Shown here: positions 52,093-60,008 of the stretch, piece by piece | Layout: each line of letters opens with the position of its first letter | Numbering within the stretch: position 1 is the stretch's first letter | NCBI RefSeq assembly: GCF_040719375.1 | Contig: NZ_JBFDTP010000002.1 | Span: 1,736,001-1,800,000 of the forward strand | Source of the DNA: Clostridium sp. AN503 | Lineage (GTDB): Bacteria; Bacillota; Clostridia; Lachnospirales; Lachnospiraceae | DNA: 64,000 nt | Reading direction: 5' to 3' | Notes under the pieces: generated by a model | The model's input: the letters and a program-made list of their open reading frames with translations, nothing else | Databases searched by the model: none | What the model was told of the DNA's origin: nothing | Position numbers and translations under genes: made by a program

Positions 52093-53190
52093 TCAGCGGA
52101 CTTTTAACCCCATAGCGGTTACCAGGTCATCCTGGAACTGCCACTCCGCCGCCAGCGCATCGACCGATCCCTGATAGTCAACTGCGTCAATATAGGTTGC
52201 CATAGCGTTGTTGCCTTCGATAAAGGATGAAACCTCTGTTGCTTTCATGATCGCCTCGTTGATCGCCCTGCAGACCTCATCCGGGGTGTCCTTCGGCGCC
52301 ACTACATAATAGTTGGAATCCCATGTGGTATCTACGCCCTGTTCCTGGGTGGTGGCAAACTTGCCGTCTAACTCCATGCCGACCAGCTCGCTCATATTCT
52401 CCAGTGTTGCAACCTTCGGCCCCAGGCTGCCCAGAACGGTCAGCTTGCCGTCAGCGTCATAAGACTGTGCATTGGGAATGGAGCAGTTTGCAATATCGAT
52501 CGCACCGGAGGCCACATTGGTCAGCTTATCCGCCTCAGAGGAGCACTGCACATAATTGACAAGACCTGCATCTCCGGTCAGTCCTTCCACAAGAGAAGTG
52601 AACAGCACCTGCGTGGTGCCTCCTAAGGAACAGCCTACCACGACCTCGCCCGGATTTGCTTTGACATACTCGGCAAACTCCATAAAATTCTTGTACGGCG
52701 CATCCGGCTTTGCGATGATCGCCTGGGGACCTCCCTGGTTCATGATGCCTACCACCTTTAGATCGTCCTTAATATTGACCTCAGATGACCCGCAGAGATA
52801 CTGGATGATCGCTCCGCCATGGCAGGTGCCAAGGGTGAGGCCGTCCGGAGCCGCATTCTTCACGTGCTCCATGCCCACTTCACTGGTATCATAGTTGGTG
52901 ACAATAAAGTTGACGCCTGGACACACCTCTGTAAGAGCCTGGGAGAGATACCGGGTATAAAGGTCTGTTCCGCCGCCTGCCTTTGCCGGAACGTCGATAT
53001 ACACATTGGCTCCTGCCGCCCATGCGCCTCCTTCGGCTGGGGCTACGTCCTGGTTCTGCGCTGCTGTCGCCGCCTTCCCCTCCGTCGTGTCTGCTGCCGC
53101 CGAAGCTCCTCCGTCTGAGGAACACCCTGTCAGGCTTGCCGCTGCCAGACATACCGCCATCGCTGATACCAAAATTCTGTTCTTTTTCAT
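52093..53190 (-). CDS. tctC: Tripartite tricarboxylate transporter substrate-binding lipoprotein (Bug/TctC)
   Basis: A 365-residue lipoprotein. Lipobox SLTGC follows a hydrophobic signal of about 20 residues. The mature part has VPAKAGGGTDLYTRYL and YVVAPKDTPDEVC, typical of the TctC/Bug family. ATG 53190 (MKKNRIL) follows AAGG; the longer frame has no ribosome site. First gene of the unit; a LysR gene is divergent 200 bp upstream. Confidence 0.93.
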   Translation of the reverse strand: MKKNRILVSAMAVCLAAASLTGCSSDGGASAAADTTEGKAATAAQNQDVAPAEGGAWAAGANVYIDVPAKAGGGTDLYTRYLSQALTEVCPGVNFIVTNYDTSEVGMEHVKNAAPDGLTLGTCHGGAIIQYLCGSSEVNIKDDLKVVGIMNQGGPQAIIAKPDAPYKNFMEFAEYVKANPGEVVVGCSLGGTTQVLFTSLVEGLTGDAGLVNYVQCSSEADKLTNVASGAIDIANCSIPNAQSYDADGKLTVLGSLGPKVATLENMSELVGMELDGKFATTQEQGVDTTWDSNYYVVAPKDTPDEVCRAINEAIMKATEVSSFIEGNNAMATYIDAVDYQGSVDALAAEWQFQDDLVTAMGLKVR

Positions 53191-53331
53191 TTTCCTTCTC
53201 TCCCTTGCTTGATTGTTTGTCATAACAAATAATTATATTTTATTTTATTATTTGCCAGATATAAACTTTTTGACGATTCATTTTCCCTAATTTCCTCGTC
53301 CGTGATTTTATTGTAATATACAGAACTCACG

Positions 53332-53360
53332 TTGACAAACAGGTTTATATTATATATCAT
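53332..53360 (+). promoter_or_regulatory. Sigma-A promoter of the LysR genes
   Basis: TTGACA (53332-53337), a 17-nt spacer and TATCAT (53355-53360), near consensus, about 30 bp before the first LysR start. The A/T-rich 140 bp between it and tctC would hold the divergent promoter and the regulator site; no -35/-10 pair could be assigned confidently on the minus strand. Confidence 0.8.
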
Positions 53361-53391
53361 ATAAGCAAAAGTTATATTTTCGAGGTGCAGA

Positions 53392-54369
53392 ATGAACACA
53401 AAACAGCTGTCCTATATCATATCCATCGCAGAACACGGGAACCTTACCGCCGCTGCCGCAGAGCTTTCCGTCTCCCAGCCCGCTCTCAGCAAATATCTGA
53501 CCGAGCTGGAGGAGGAACTGGGGACTGATCTTTTTCTGCGCCATAAAAAAAGACTCTACCTGACCGCAGCAGGTAAAATCTATGTGGAATCCGCCAGGCG
53601 GATCATCTCCGTAAAGGAACAGACCTATCAGATGATAAGCGCCCTGTCCGGCAGTTATCAGAAGACGATCACGGTGGGCATCACGCCTCTGCGGGGCGCT
53701 ATGGCGATGGCAAGGATCTTTCCCCATTTCCACAAGCGCTACCCTCATATCAATATTGCTCTGAAAGAACAATATCCGGCGGAGCTCCGGCAGTCTGTGC
53801 TGAACCGTACGGTCGATCTGGCCCTGCGCACCTGCATCGATCTGGAGGACCCGGAGGTCCAGTTCATCTCCGCCCACGAGGAGGACTTGGTGCTCTTTGT
53901 CCCTTCTTTCCACCCACTGGCCTCACTGGCTGCGCCCGATCTGCAAAACCTGACTCCGGTGGAGATCCACCGGTTCCAGGATACCCCTTTTCTTATCGGC
54001 AAGAAGGGTTCTACGATCCGGCAGCTTACCGATATTATCTTTCAGGAAAACCAGATGCAGCCCACGATCGTATATGAATCTGATAATAACTTAATCCTCA
54101 AGAACATGGCCCAAAACGGCGCCGGGATCACCCTCCTGCCCCGCTTTCATATGGAACCGTGCAGCAGCGTGGTCTACTTTCGCCTAAAGCCCAATTACTC
54201 CATGCACATGGCGATCATGGCACCAAAGAACCATGTACTGACAGAGGAAGAACGATACCTGGCCGCACTGAACTTCGCATCGGAATCCAGTCCCAGCTAC
54301 CGGTTCAATCCCTGTCCGCTGGCAAAGGAGATCATCGATGAATTCCGGATCTCCGGATTGTTATATTAG
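53392..54369 (+). CDS. LysR-family transcriptional regulator (divergent to tctCBA)
   Basis: A 325-residue regulator. The N-terminal winged helix has NTKQLSYIISIAEHGNLT and SVSQPALSKYLTELEEELG; the remainder is the two-lobe effector-binding domain. Divergence from tctC and the 200-bp shared region make it the probable controller of the transporter operon, responding to the imported acid (inference). The ATG follows GAGGTG. Confidence 0.9.
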   Translation: MNTKQLSYIISIAEHGNLTAAAAELSVSQPALSKYLTELEEELGTDLFLRHKKRLYLTAAGKIYVESARRIISVKEQTYQMISALSGSYQKTITVGITPLRGAMAMARIFPHFHKRYPHINIALKEQYPAELRQSVLNRTVDLALRTCIDLEDPEVQFISAHEEDLVLFVPSFHPLASLAAPDLQNLTPVEIHRFQDTPFLIGKKGSTIRQLTDIIFQENQMQPTIVYESDNNLILKNMAQNGAGITLLPRFHMEPCSSVVYFRLKPNYSMHMAIMAPKNHVLTEEERYLAALNFASESSPSYRFNPCPLAKEIIDEFRISGLLY

Positions 54370-54395
54370 TTTATGGAATTTTCAGGAAAGGCTTA

Positions 54396-55283
54396 ATGAT
54401 GGACACGAAAATAATAGAATATGTGATCGCGATCGCAGAAGAAAAAAGCCTCAGCAAAGCGGCAGAAAAGCTGTATATCACTCAGCCTGCCTTAAGCCAG
54501 CGGCTGAAAAAACTGGAGGCGGAGCTGGGAACCGCACTGTTTATCCGGGACAACACAGGGCTTACCATCACCGACGCCGGCCGGATCTATATCAATGGCG
54601 GCCGCTCTGTCCTACAGATCAAGCAGGAGGCCCTTAAAAAGCTCTCCGGCATGAACCGGCGCAACCGTGACCTGCTGCGGTTCGGCTGCGCTACATCCGT
54701 CGCTTTGGAGTGTATCCCCGCATTCCGGGAAAAATATCCGGATATCGAGCTGATCCCCCAGCGCTGCACCACTCCGGCTGCCAAGGACGCCCTGGTCATG
54801 GGACAGATGGATATCGCCGTCCTCCTGACCTCCTCCCTCCAGCACAGCACTTTAGAGTACCTGCCCTTATCGAAGAATGAGCTGCTTTTAGCCGTGCCGG
54901 AGAACCATCCTGCTCTGGGGGATGGTTCTGCCCTTCAGGACCATTATGACATGCTGCAGAACGATTATTTCATTCTCAGCCCGTCCCCCTCCTATTCCAG
55001 GGATTTGGAAGAACAGGCGCTGCGCATCATGGGGATCAAGCCGTCCGTGCTCTGCGAGATCAATGATAACGTCTCACGCCGTTACATGCTGAACCGGAAG
55101 CTGGGAAACGGCTTTCTCCCCAGCTATACCGTCCAGGGCAGCGATACCTTCCGCACCTTTTCCATGCAGCCAGGGCTGGAATTTTACGTGGTCGCAGCCT
55201 ACCCAAAGACCATCACCCTGTCCGAACCCATGAAGTATATGCTGCGTCTGCTTCTCACTATTTTTGATACGCAGGACCTGTAG
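54396..55283 (+). CDS. LysR-family transcriptional regulator (second, tandem)
   Basis: A 295-residue LysR with HTH segment EKSLSKAAEKLYITQPALSQ and a standard effector domain. It is 26 bp after the first LysR gene and codirectional, so probably cotranscribed. It ends 5 bp from the convergent beta-glucosidase stop with no room for a terminator. The two differ clearly in sequence. Target unknown: TctCBA, the hydrolases or a distant locus. Confidence 0.88.
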   Translation: MMDTKIIEYVIAIAEEKSLSKAAEKLYITQPALSQRLKKLEAELGTALFIRDNTGLTITDAGRIYINGGRSVLQIKQEALKKLSGMNRRNRDLLRFGCATSVALECIPAFREKYPDIELIPQRCTTPAAKDALVMGQMDIAVLLTSSLQHSTLEYLPLSKNELLLAVPENHPALGDGSALQDHYDMLQNDYFILSPSPSYSRDLEEQALRIMGIKPSVLCEINDNVSRRYMLNRKLGNGFLPSYTVQGSDTFRTFSMQPGLEFYVVAAYPKTITLSEPMKYMLRLLLTIFDTQDL

Positions 55284-55288
55284 CCATT

Positions 55289-56716
55289 CTATTCCAATAT
55301 CTCCCCGTTGCTCTCGATCACCTTCTGATACCAATAAAATGATTTTTTCTTCCACCTTTTGTATGTGCCGCTTCCGTCATCCTGCTTATCCACATAGATG
55401 AAACCATAGCGTTTCCGCATCTCCCCGGTCCCTGCGCTGATCAGATCGATCGGCGCCCATGTGGTGTAGCCCCAAAGCTCCACCCCGTCTTCCTCCACCG
55501 CCGCTTTCATGGCACGGATATGGTCCCTCAGATAATCAATCCGGTAATCATCCTCCACATACCCGGAAGCATCCGGGGTATCTATGGCTCCCAGCCCGTT
55601 TTCCACAATGAACAGAGGCTTCTGGTACCGGTCGTAAACCTGGTTTAAGGTGATCCTTAATCCCAGCGGATCAATGGGCCATCCCCACTGGCTGAACTTT
55701 AAGTATGGATTCTTCGCGGATTTGAAAAGATTGCCCCCGGCCTCCTCCTCTTCCCCTCCCGGAGCCGCAATACAGCGGCTGTTATAATAGGAAAATGAGA
55801 TGAAATCTACCGGATGGTCCCGCAGGAGCTCTTCATCCCCCAGTTCCATCACCGGCATCACCCCCGCCCTTGTAAGGCGTTTTCTGGCATAGGACGGGTA
55901 ATATCCTCTGGCCTGGATATCCACAAAAAAGTAATTTTCCTGATCCGTCAAAAGCGCTTCCCACACATCCTCCGGCCTGCAGGAATAGGGATAAGCACAG
56001 CCCGCCGCGAACATACACCCCACCTTATTCTCCGGATTGACCTCATGGGCAAGCTTCGTAGCCAGGGCGCTGGCCACCAGCTCATGGTGGGCAGCCTGAT
56101 ACTTGACGGCGTCTTCAGGCTCCCCTTCCTGAAAGCAAAGCCCCGCGCCCATAAACGGCGCATGCAGGATCATATTGATCTCGTTAAAGGTCAGCCAGTA
56201 CTCCACATATTCCCGGTAGCGGGTAAAGAGCACCTGGCACAGCTTTAAATAGCAGCCAATCATCTCCCTGCTCCTCCACCCTCCAAACCTGTGGATCAAG
56301 TGGAGCGGGCAGTCAAAATGGGAGATGGTCACCAGCGGCTTAATCCCATATTTCCTGCACTCGCAGAAAATCTCCTCGTAGAAGCGCAGCCCCTCCTCAT
56401 TGGGCTCTTCCTCATCTCCGTTGGGGAATATCCTGGTCCAGGCAATGCTTAAGCGGTACACTTTAAACCCCATCTCTCCAAACAGGCGGATATCCTCCCG
56501 GAAATGATGGTACATATCAATCGCCTCAGCCGCAGGATAGAAGTGGTCTTCATCCATCGCAAGCATCCGTTTATGTCCCGTGATCACACCGCTCCGGTCC
56601 TCTCCCGCCGGGCATACATCCACATTGGCAAGACCTCTTCCACCTTCCGCAATACCGCCCTCACACTGGTTCGCCGCCGTAGCGCCGCCCCATAAAAAGT
56701 CTTTTTGAAATCCCAT
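55289..56716 (-). CDS. bglA: 6-phospho-beta-glucosidase (GH1)
   Basis: A 475-residue GH1 enzyme hydrolysing phosphorylated beta-glucosides such as cellobiose-6P, arbutin-6P or salicin-6P. Acid/base Glu179 is in TFNEIN and the nucleophile Glu372 in ENGLG. The phosphate-binding stretch SAGTGEMRKRYGFIYVD near the C-terminus is typical of the phospho enzymes. It is 10 bp after bglF. Length and motifs are intact. Confidence 0.94.
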   Translation of the reverse strand: MGFQKDFLWGGATAANQCEGGIAEGGRGLANVDVCPAGEDRSGVITGHKRMLAMDEDHFYPAAEAIDMYHHFREDIRLFGEMGFKVYRLSIAWTRIFPNGDEEEPNEEGLRFYEEIFCECRKYGIKPLVTISHFDCPLHLIHRFGGWRSREMIGCYLKLCQVLFTRYREYVEYWLTFNEINMILHAPFMGAGLCFQEGEPEDAVKYQAAHHELVASALATKLAHEVNPENKVGCMFAAGCAYPYSCRPEDVWEALLTDQENYFFVDIQARGYYPSYARKRLTRAGVMPVMELGDEELLRDHPVDFISFSYYNSRCIAAPGGEEEEAGGNLFKSAKNPYLKFSQWGWPIDPLGLRITLNQVYDRYQKPLFIVENGLGAIDTPDASGYVEDDYRIDYLRDHIRAMKAAVEEDGVELWGYTTWAPIDLISAGTGEMRKRYGFIYVDKQDDGSGTYKRWKKKSFYWYQKVIESNGEILE

Positions 56717-56726
56717 ATCCCACCTC

Positions 56727-58742
56727 TTATTTCAGCACACTGATCAGATGCTCACCGGCATCCACCCGGCCCTTTGAAGTCTCCACCACATCCAGGAAGC
56801 TGTCCGTATTGGTGATCAGTACCGGTGTTTCCAGGCAATAACCTTTTCCTGCTATGAACTCCTGGTCAAAAGTCACAAGGAGCTGGCCTTTTTTCACCCG
56901 GTCCCCCTGTTTTATCATGGCCTCAAAGCCTTCGCCGCCCAGCTGGACCGTATCCAGTCCGATGTGGATCAGGATCTCGATCCCGTCATCCGTCCTGATA
57001 CCGATCGCATGGAGGGTCGGGAACAGGGCGGAAACCTCTCCGTCCGCAGGTGCGAACACCTTCCCCTCCTCCGGCAGGATCGCAGCCCCTTTGCCCAGCA
57101 CACCGGAAGCAAAGGCGTCATCCTTCACGGCCTCCAGCTTTAATACCTTTCCTTTGATAGGGCTTGCAATCTCAACCTGGTTCATGATAGGAGTCTTCTC
57201 TACGGTCAGTTTGCGGCTCTGCGCAGGGACGTCTCCCTTCCCGCCGTTGGTATCTTCCCCGTTCTTTCCCGGAGCCATACCAGTATTCCCGGATGCGCCG
57301 CTGCCGCCCGCTCCTGCAGCAGCCACAGCGCTGTCCTCCTTATAAAGCAGCATGGTTGCCGCAAATCCGATCACCATGGAGATGGTCACGCCGATCACAG
57401 ACACGATCAGATTTCCCATGCCGCCGTCCGGTTCGATCATGGCGGGGAATTCAAAGATTCCCATGCCGCCCATCATGAATTTGCGAAAATTAAACGCTCC
57501 CAAAAACCCTCCGCCGATCCCTCCGGCAATGCAGCTGATCACAAAAGGCTTTTTCAGCGGAAGCAGGATACCATAGATGGCCGGTTCCGTAACCCCGAAA
57601 ATCCCTGAGATAAAGTTCGGCAGAGCCATCTCTTTTAACTGTCTGTTTTTCGTCTTGAAGAAGATCGCCAGCACCACGGCTGAGGTGGCAAAGGTACAGG
57701 CGAAAAACGGCATCATCACATTGTCGTAGCCGTTTGTCATGATGTTGTTGATGTACACCGGAATAAAGCCCCAGTGCAGCCCAAAAATAACCAGGATCTG
57801 CCAGGTCAGCCCTACAATGGCGCCAGCCAGCATCGGGCTGAAATTCCTGACGGTCATAACTGCCTCCGCAATGATGGTGGAGCCGAAGGTTGCCAGCGGC
57901 CCGATCAGTAAGAATCCAGCCGGGATCGCCACAAGCAGGGTCAGCATCGGTACGAAAAAGAACTTTACAAGATCCGGTACAAATCTGCGGAAAAACTTAT
58001 CGCAGATGGAAGCAAAGTACACCACAAAAATGACCGGGATCACGGTGCCCGTATAGTCCATGGCGATCATCGGGATTCCAAAAAAGGTCGTGTACACCTG
58101 CGACTCAAACATCGAGCCGGAAAACAGGGTATAAAGAGCATTCCCTCCCGCTGACAGCGCGCTGCCCTGCACGGTCGGGTAACACATGATGGCTCCCACA
58201 ACCAGGCCGACCATGGGCTTTAAATTGAACTTTTTAGCAGCCGTGTAGCCCAGGAACAGCGGAAGGAAATTAAACAGCCCGTCACCGATGGCGTTTAAGA
58301 CCAGGTATCCGCCGCAGGCGGACGTGTACAGGCCCATCGCCACAAACAGGGCATTCAGTCCCTTGACCATACCGCAGGCAGCCATGATTCCGAGTATAGG
58401 CTGAAAGATACCGGAGATCACGTCGATGGCCCGGTTAAACAGGCTTCCGGATGGCGCATCCGCCTGATCCGCCTGACTTACCTCCCCTTCCTCCAGACCC
58501 AGAAGCGGCATCACATCCGCATAGACGTCCGGCACATGGTTTCCGATCACCACCTGGTACTGTCCGCCGCTTTTCATGACCGTTACAACGCCGTCCATGT
58601 TCTTGATCACATCATCGTTTGCCTTGCTCTCATTCTTCAGCTTGAAGCGGAGCCTGGTGATACAGTGCGTCAGACTGATGACATTTTCCCTGCCTCCCAC
58701 ATTCCTGACAATCTCCTTTGCCAGATTCTCATACTTACCCAT
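56727..58742 (-). CDS. bglF: PTS beta-glucoside transporter, EIIBCA
   Basis: About 671 residues, an all-in-one PTS permease. The N-terminal IIB has phospho-Cys27 in SLTHCITRLRF; the IIC domain has about ten helices (110-460); a Gly/Ala/Ser linker leads to IIA with the phospho-His in ILIHIGLDTVQL. ATG 58742 (MGKYENLAK) follows GGAGG; the longer frame lacks a site. It imports and phosphorylates the substrate of bglA and, by family precedent, phosphorylates BglG. Confidence 0.95.
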   Translation of the reverse strand: MGKYENLAKEIVRNVGGRENVISLTHCITRLRFKLKNESKANDDVIKNMDGVVTVMKSGGQYQVVIGNHVPDVYADVMPLLGLEEGEVSQADQADAPSGSLFNRAIDVISGIFQPILGIMAACGMVKGLNALFVAMGLYTSACGGYLVLNAIGDGLFNFLPLFLGYTAAKKFNLKPMVGLVVGAIMCYPTVQGSALSAGGNALYTLFSGSMFESQVYTTFFGIPMIAMDYTGTVIPVIFVVYFASICDKFFRRFVPDLVKFFFVPMLTLLVAIPAGFLLIGPLATFGSTIIAEAVMTVRNFSPMLAGAIVGLTWQILVIFGLHWGFIPVYINNIMTNGYDNVMMPFFACTFATSAVVLAIFFKTKNRQLKEMALPNFISGIFGVTEPAIYGILLPLKKPFVISCIAGGIGGGFLGAFNFRKFMMGGMGIFEFPAMIEPDGGMGNLIVSVIGVTISMVIGFAATMLLYKEDSAVAAAGAGGSGASGNTGMAPGKNGEDTNGGKGDVPAQSRKLTVEKTPIMNQVEIASPIKGKVLKLEAVKDDAFASGVLGKGAAILPEEGKVFAPADGEVSALFPTLHAIGIRTDDGIEILIHIGLDTVQLGGEGFEAMIKQGDRVKKGQLLVTFDQEFIAGKGYCLETPVLITNTDSFLDVVETSKGRVDAGEHLISVLK

Positions 58743-58837
58743 TTGTCTACCTCCATATAATATTGATTTATTTTCTGAAGGTTTGGCCAACTCAATGTCA
58801 CCATCCGAACATACATGATTGCTTTTCTGCCTTTTGT

Positions 58838-59719
58838 TCAGGCCTGTTCCCCGCTGCTGCCTGCCGCTCCGGCCTTCCTGCCGGATTTTCCCAGGACCCG
58901 CTCAATATGGATTGTCAGATAAAGCTGTTCATCCTTTGAGAGAGGATATTCGTATTTCTGCGCAATAAATTTTGTGATCTTCTCGACGCCCCGGTATGCT
59001 TCCGGATATTTCCTGCGTATGACATCCCACAGATCGTCGTTGTCCTCTCCATCAAATATGTTGCGTTCAACCAGACGCTTTGCAAAAAACTTTAAGTGCG
59101 TGATAAATCGGTAATAGTAAACGTCGTCCTCATCAAAATCCACATGGAAAAAGTACTTGACGATGTTGACGATCTCCTGCATGATCCTTGTGATCTCATA
59201 CATATTATGCATCGTATCCTGGTCCATCTGGGCATTTGCCAGGTGAAGGGCGATAAATCCCGCCTCATCCTCCGGAAGCCGTACCCTGCACCTTAGTTCG
59301 ATCAAGTCCAGCGCCCAGAGCCCGATCTGGAACTCCTCCCGGTAAAACCTGCGGATATCCCACAAGAGCACGTTCTTCACCGTGATCCCATCCAGGTAAC
59401 GGATGATGGAGGTATGTACATGGTCGATCAGGGAAATATAGACCATGTCGTTTAACTTCTTCCCCAGGCGGCTCCTGGCCTGGGAAATGATCTCTTCTCC
59501 CAGGGCAATGTGTTCCATCGGAATATCCTGTACAAGGATCTGGAACTTGCTGTTCATCTCCGCACCGGAAAGAGAAAAGGTTTTGTCAACCTCCTCGGGC
59601 AGGATCTCCTCGCCCGACTTCTTTTTAAAGCAGATTCCTCGCCCCATCACGATCTGCTCTTTGCCGTTCTCATCCAGGATCACAGCAACATTGTTATTCA
59701 GAATCTTTGAAATCTTCAT
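58838..59719 (-). CDS. bglG: BglG/LicT-family transcriptional antiterminator
   Basis: About 293 residues. The RNA-binding CAT domain (MKISKILNNNVAVILDENGK, residues 1-55) is followed by two PRD domains with conserved His residues (SLIDHVHTS, FITHLKFFAK, LTIHIERV). ATG 59719 is behind GGGGGAAGG; the longer frame lies within the terminator leader. It would bind the RAT at 59802-59832 and permit transcription of its own operon when beta-glucosides are present. Confidence 0.94.
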   Translation of the reverse strand: MKISKILNNNVAVILDENGKEQIVMGRGICFKKKSGEEILPEEVDKTFSLSGAEMNSKFQILVQDIPMEHIALGEEIISQARSRLGKKLNDMVYISLIDHVHTSIIRYLDGITVKNVLLWDIRRFYREEFQIGLWALDLIELRCRVRLPEDEAGFIALHLANAQMDQDTMHNMYEITRIMQEIVNIVKYFFHVDFDEDDVYYYRFITHLKFFAKRLVERNIFDGEDNDDLWDVIRRKYPEAYRGVEKITKFIAQKYEYPLSKDEQLYLTIHIERVLGKSGRKAGAAGSSGEQA

Positions 59720-59736
59720 AACCTTCCCCCATGATA

Positions 59737-59806
59737 TAAAAAAACCCATATGCACAAATAAATCCAAGAGCCGTGTGCTCTTAAAAATATTTCTACATAC
59801 AGGTTT
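59737..59806 (-). terminator. Conditional terminator in the bgl leader
   Basis: On the minus strand AAACCTGTATG (59806-59796) pairs with CATATGGGTTT (59752-59742) over 11 bp with two wobbles, enclosing a small AAGAGC/GCTCTT hairpin, then a T7 run. Its 5' arm shares AAACC with the RAT, so RAT formation excludes the terminator. Confidence 0.85.
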
Positions 59807-59832
59807 AGCTTGCTTGCACAATCACTATCCTT
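59802..59832 (-). promoter_or_regulatory. RAT (ribonucleic antiterminator) for BglG
   Basis: Minus strand AAGGATAGTGATTGTGCAAG followed by CAAGCTAAACC matches the LicT/BglG RAT pattern (GGATTGT...GCAGGCAAAACC) at most conserved positions. It sits 10-20 bp downstream of the promoter and overlaps the terminator by five bases, the standard layout. Confidence 0.8.
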
Positions 59833-59844
59833 ATGTCTAAAGGC

Positions 59845-59873
59845 ATCATAGCACATCAACCATCAGAAGTCAA
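59845..59873 (-). promoter_or_regulatory. Sigma-A promoter of the bgl operon
   Basis: Minus strand TTGACT (59868-59873), a 17-nt spacer and TATGAT (59845-59850). Both boxes are near consensus. The transcript start is expected at about 59838, just before the RAT. No cre site was clearly seen, although the region is A/T-rich. Confidence 0.85.
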
Positions 59874-59945
59874 TTGGCTTTCGGCCTCGGGAATGTTTTC
59901 TCCGTTTTAGATAATTTTGCAGTGATTTTTTTAGTAAAAATGCGC

Positions 59946-59990
59946 AAAGGACCTGGTCACAAGCCAAGCTGCGCCAAGATCAGGTCCTTT
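59946..59990. terminator. Hairpin between the diguanylate cyclase and bgl genes
   Basis: AAAGGACCTG (59946-59955) pairs with CAGGTCCTTT (59981-59990), 10 perfect bp with a 25-nt loop. It lies 18 bp after the diguanylate cyclase stop. On the minus strand a T5 run follows after 5 nt; on the plus strand T5 follows at once. Confidence 0.7.
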
Positions 59991-60008
59991 TTCAAACAAT
60001 CCCATTGG

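Noticed and set aside
53191..53331. Minus-strand promoter for tctC
   Set aside because: Several TATAAT-like boxes occur in A/T-rich DNA but none has a convincing -35 at the right distance.
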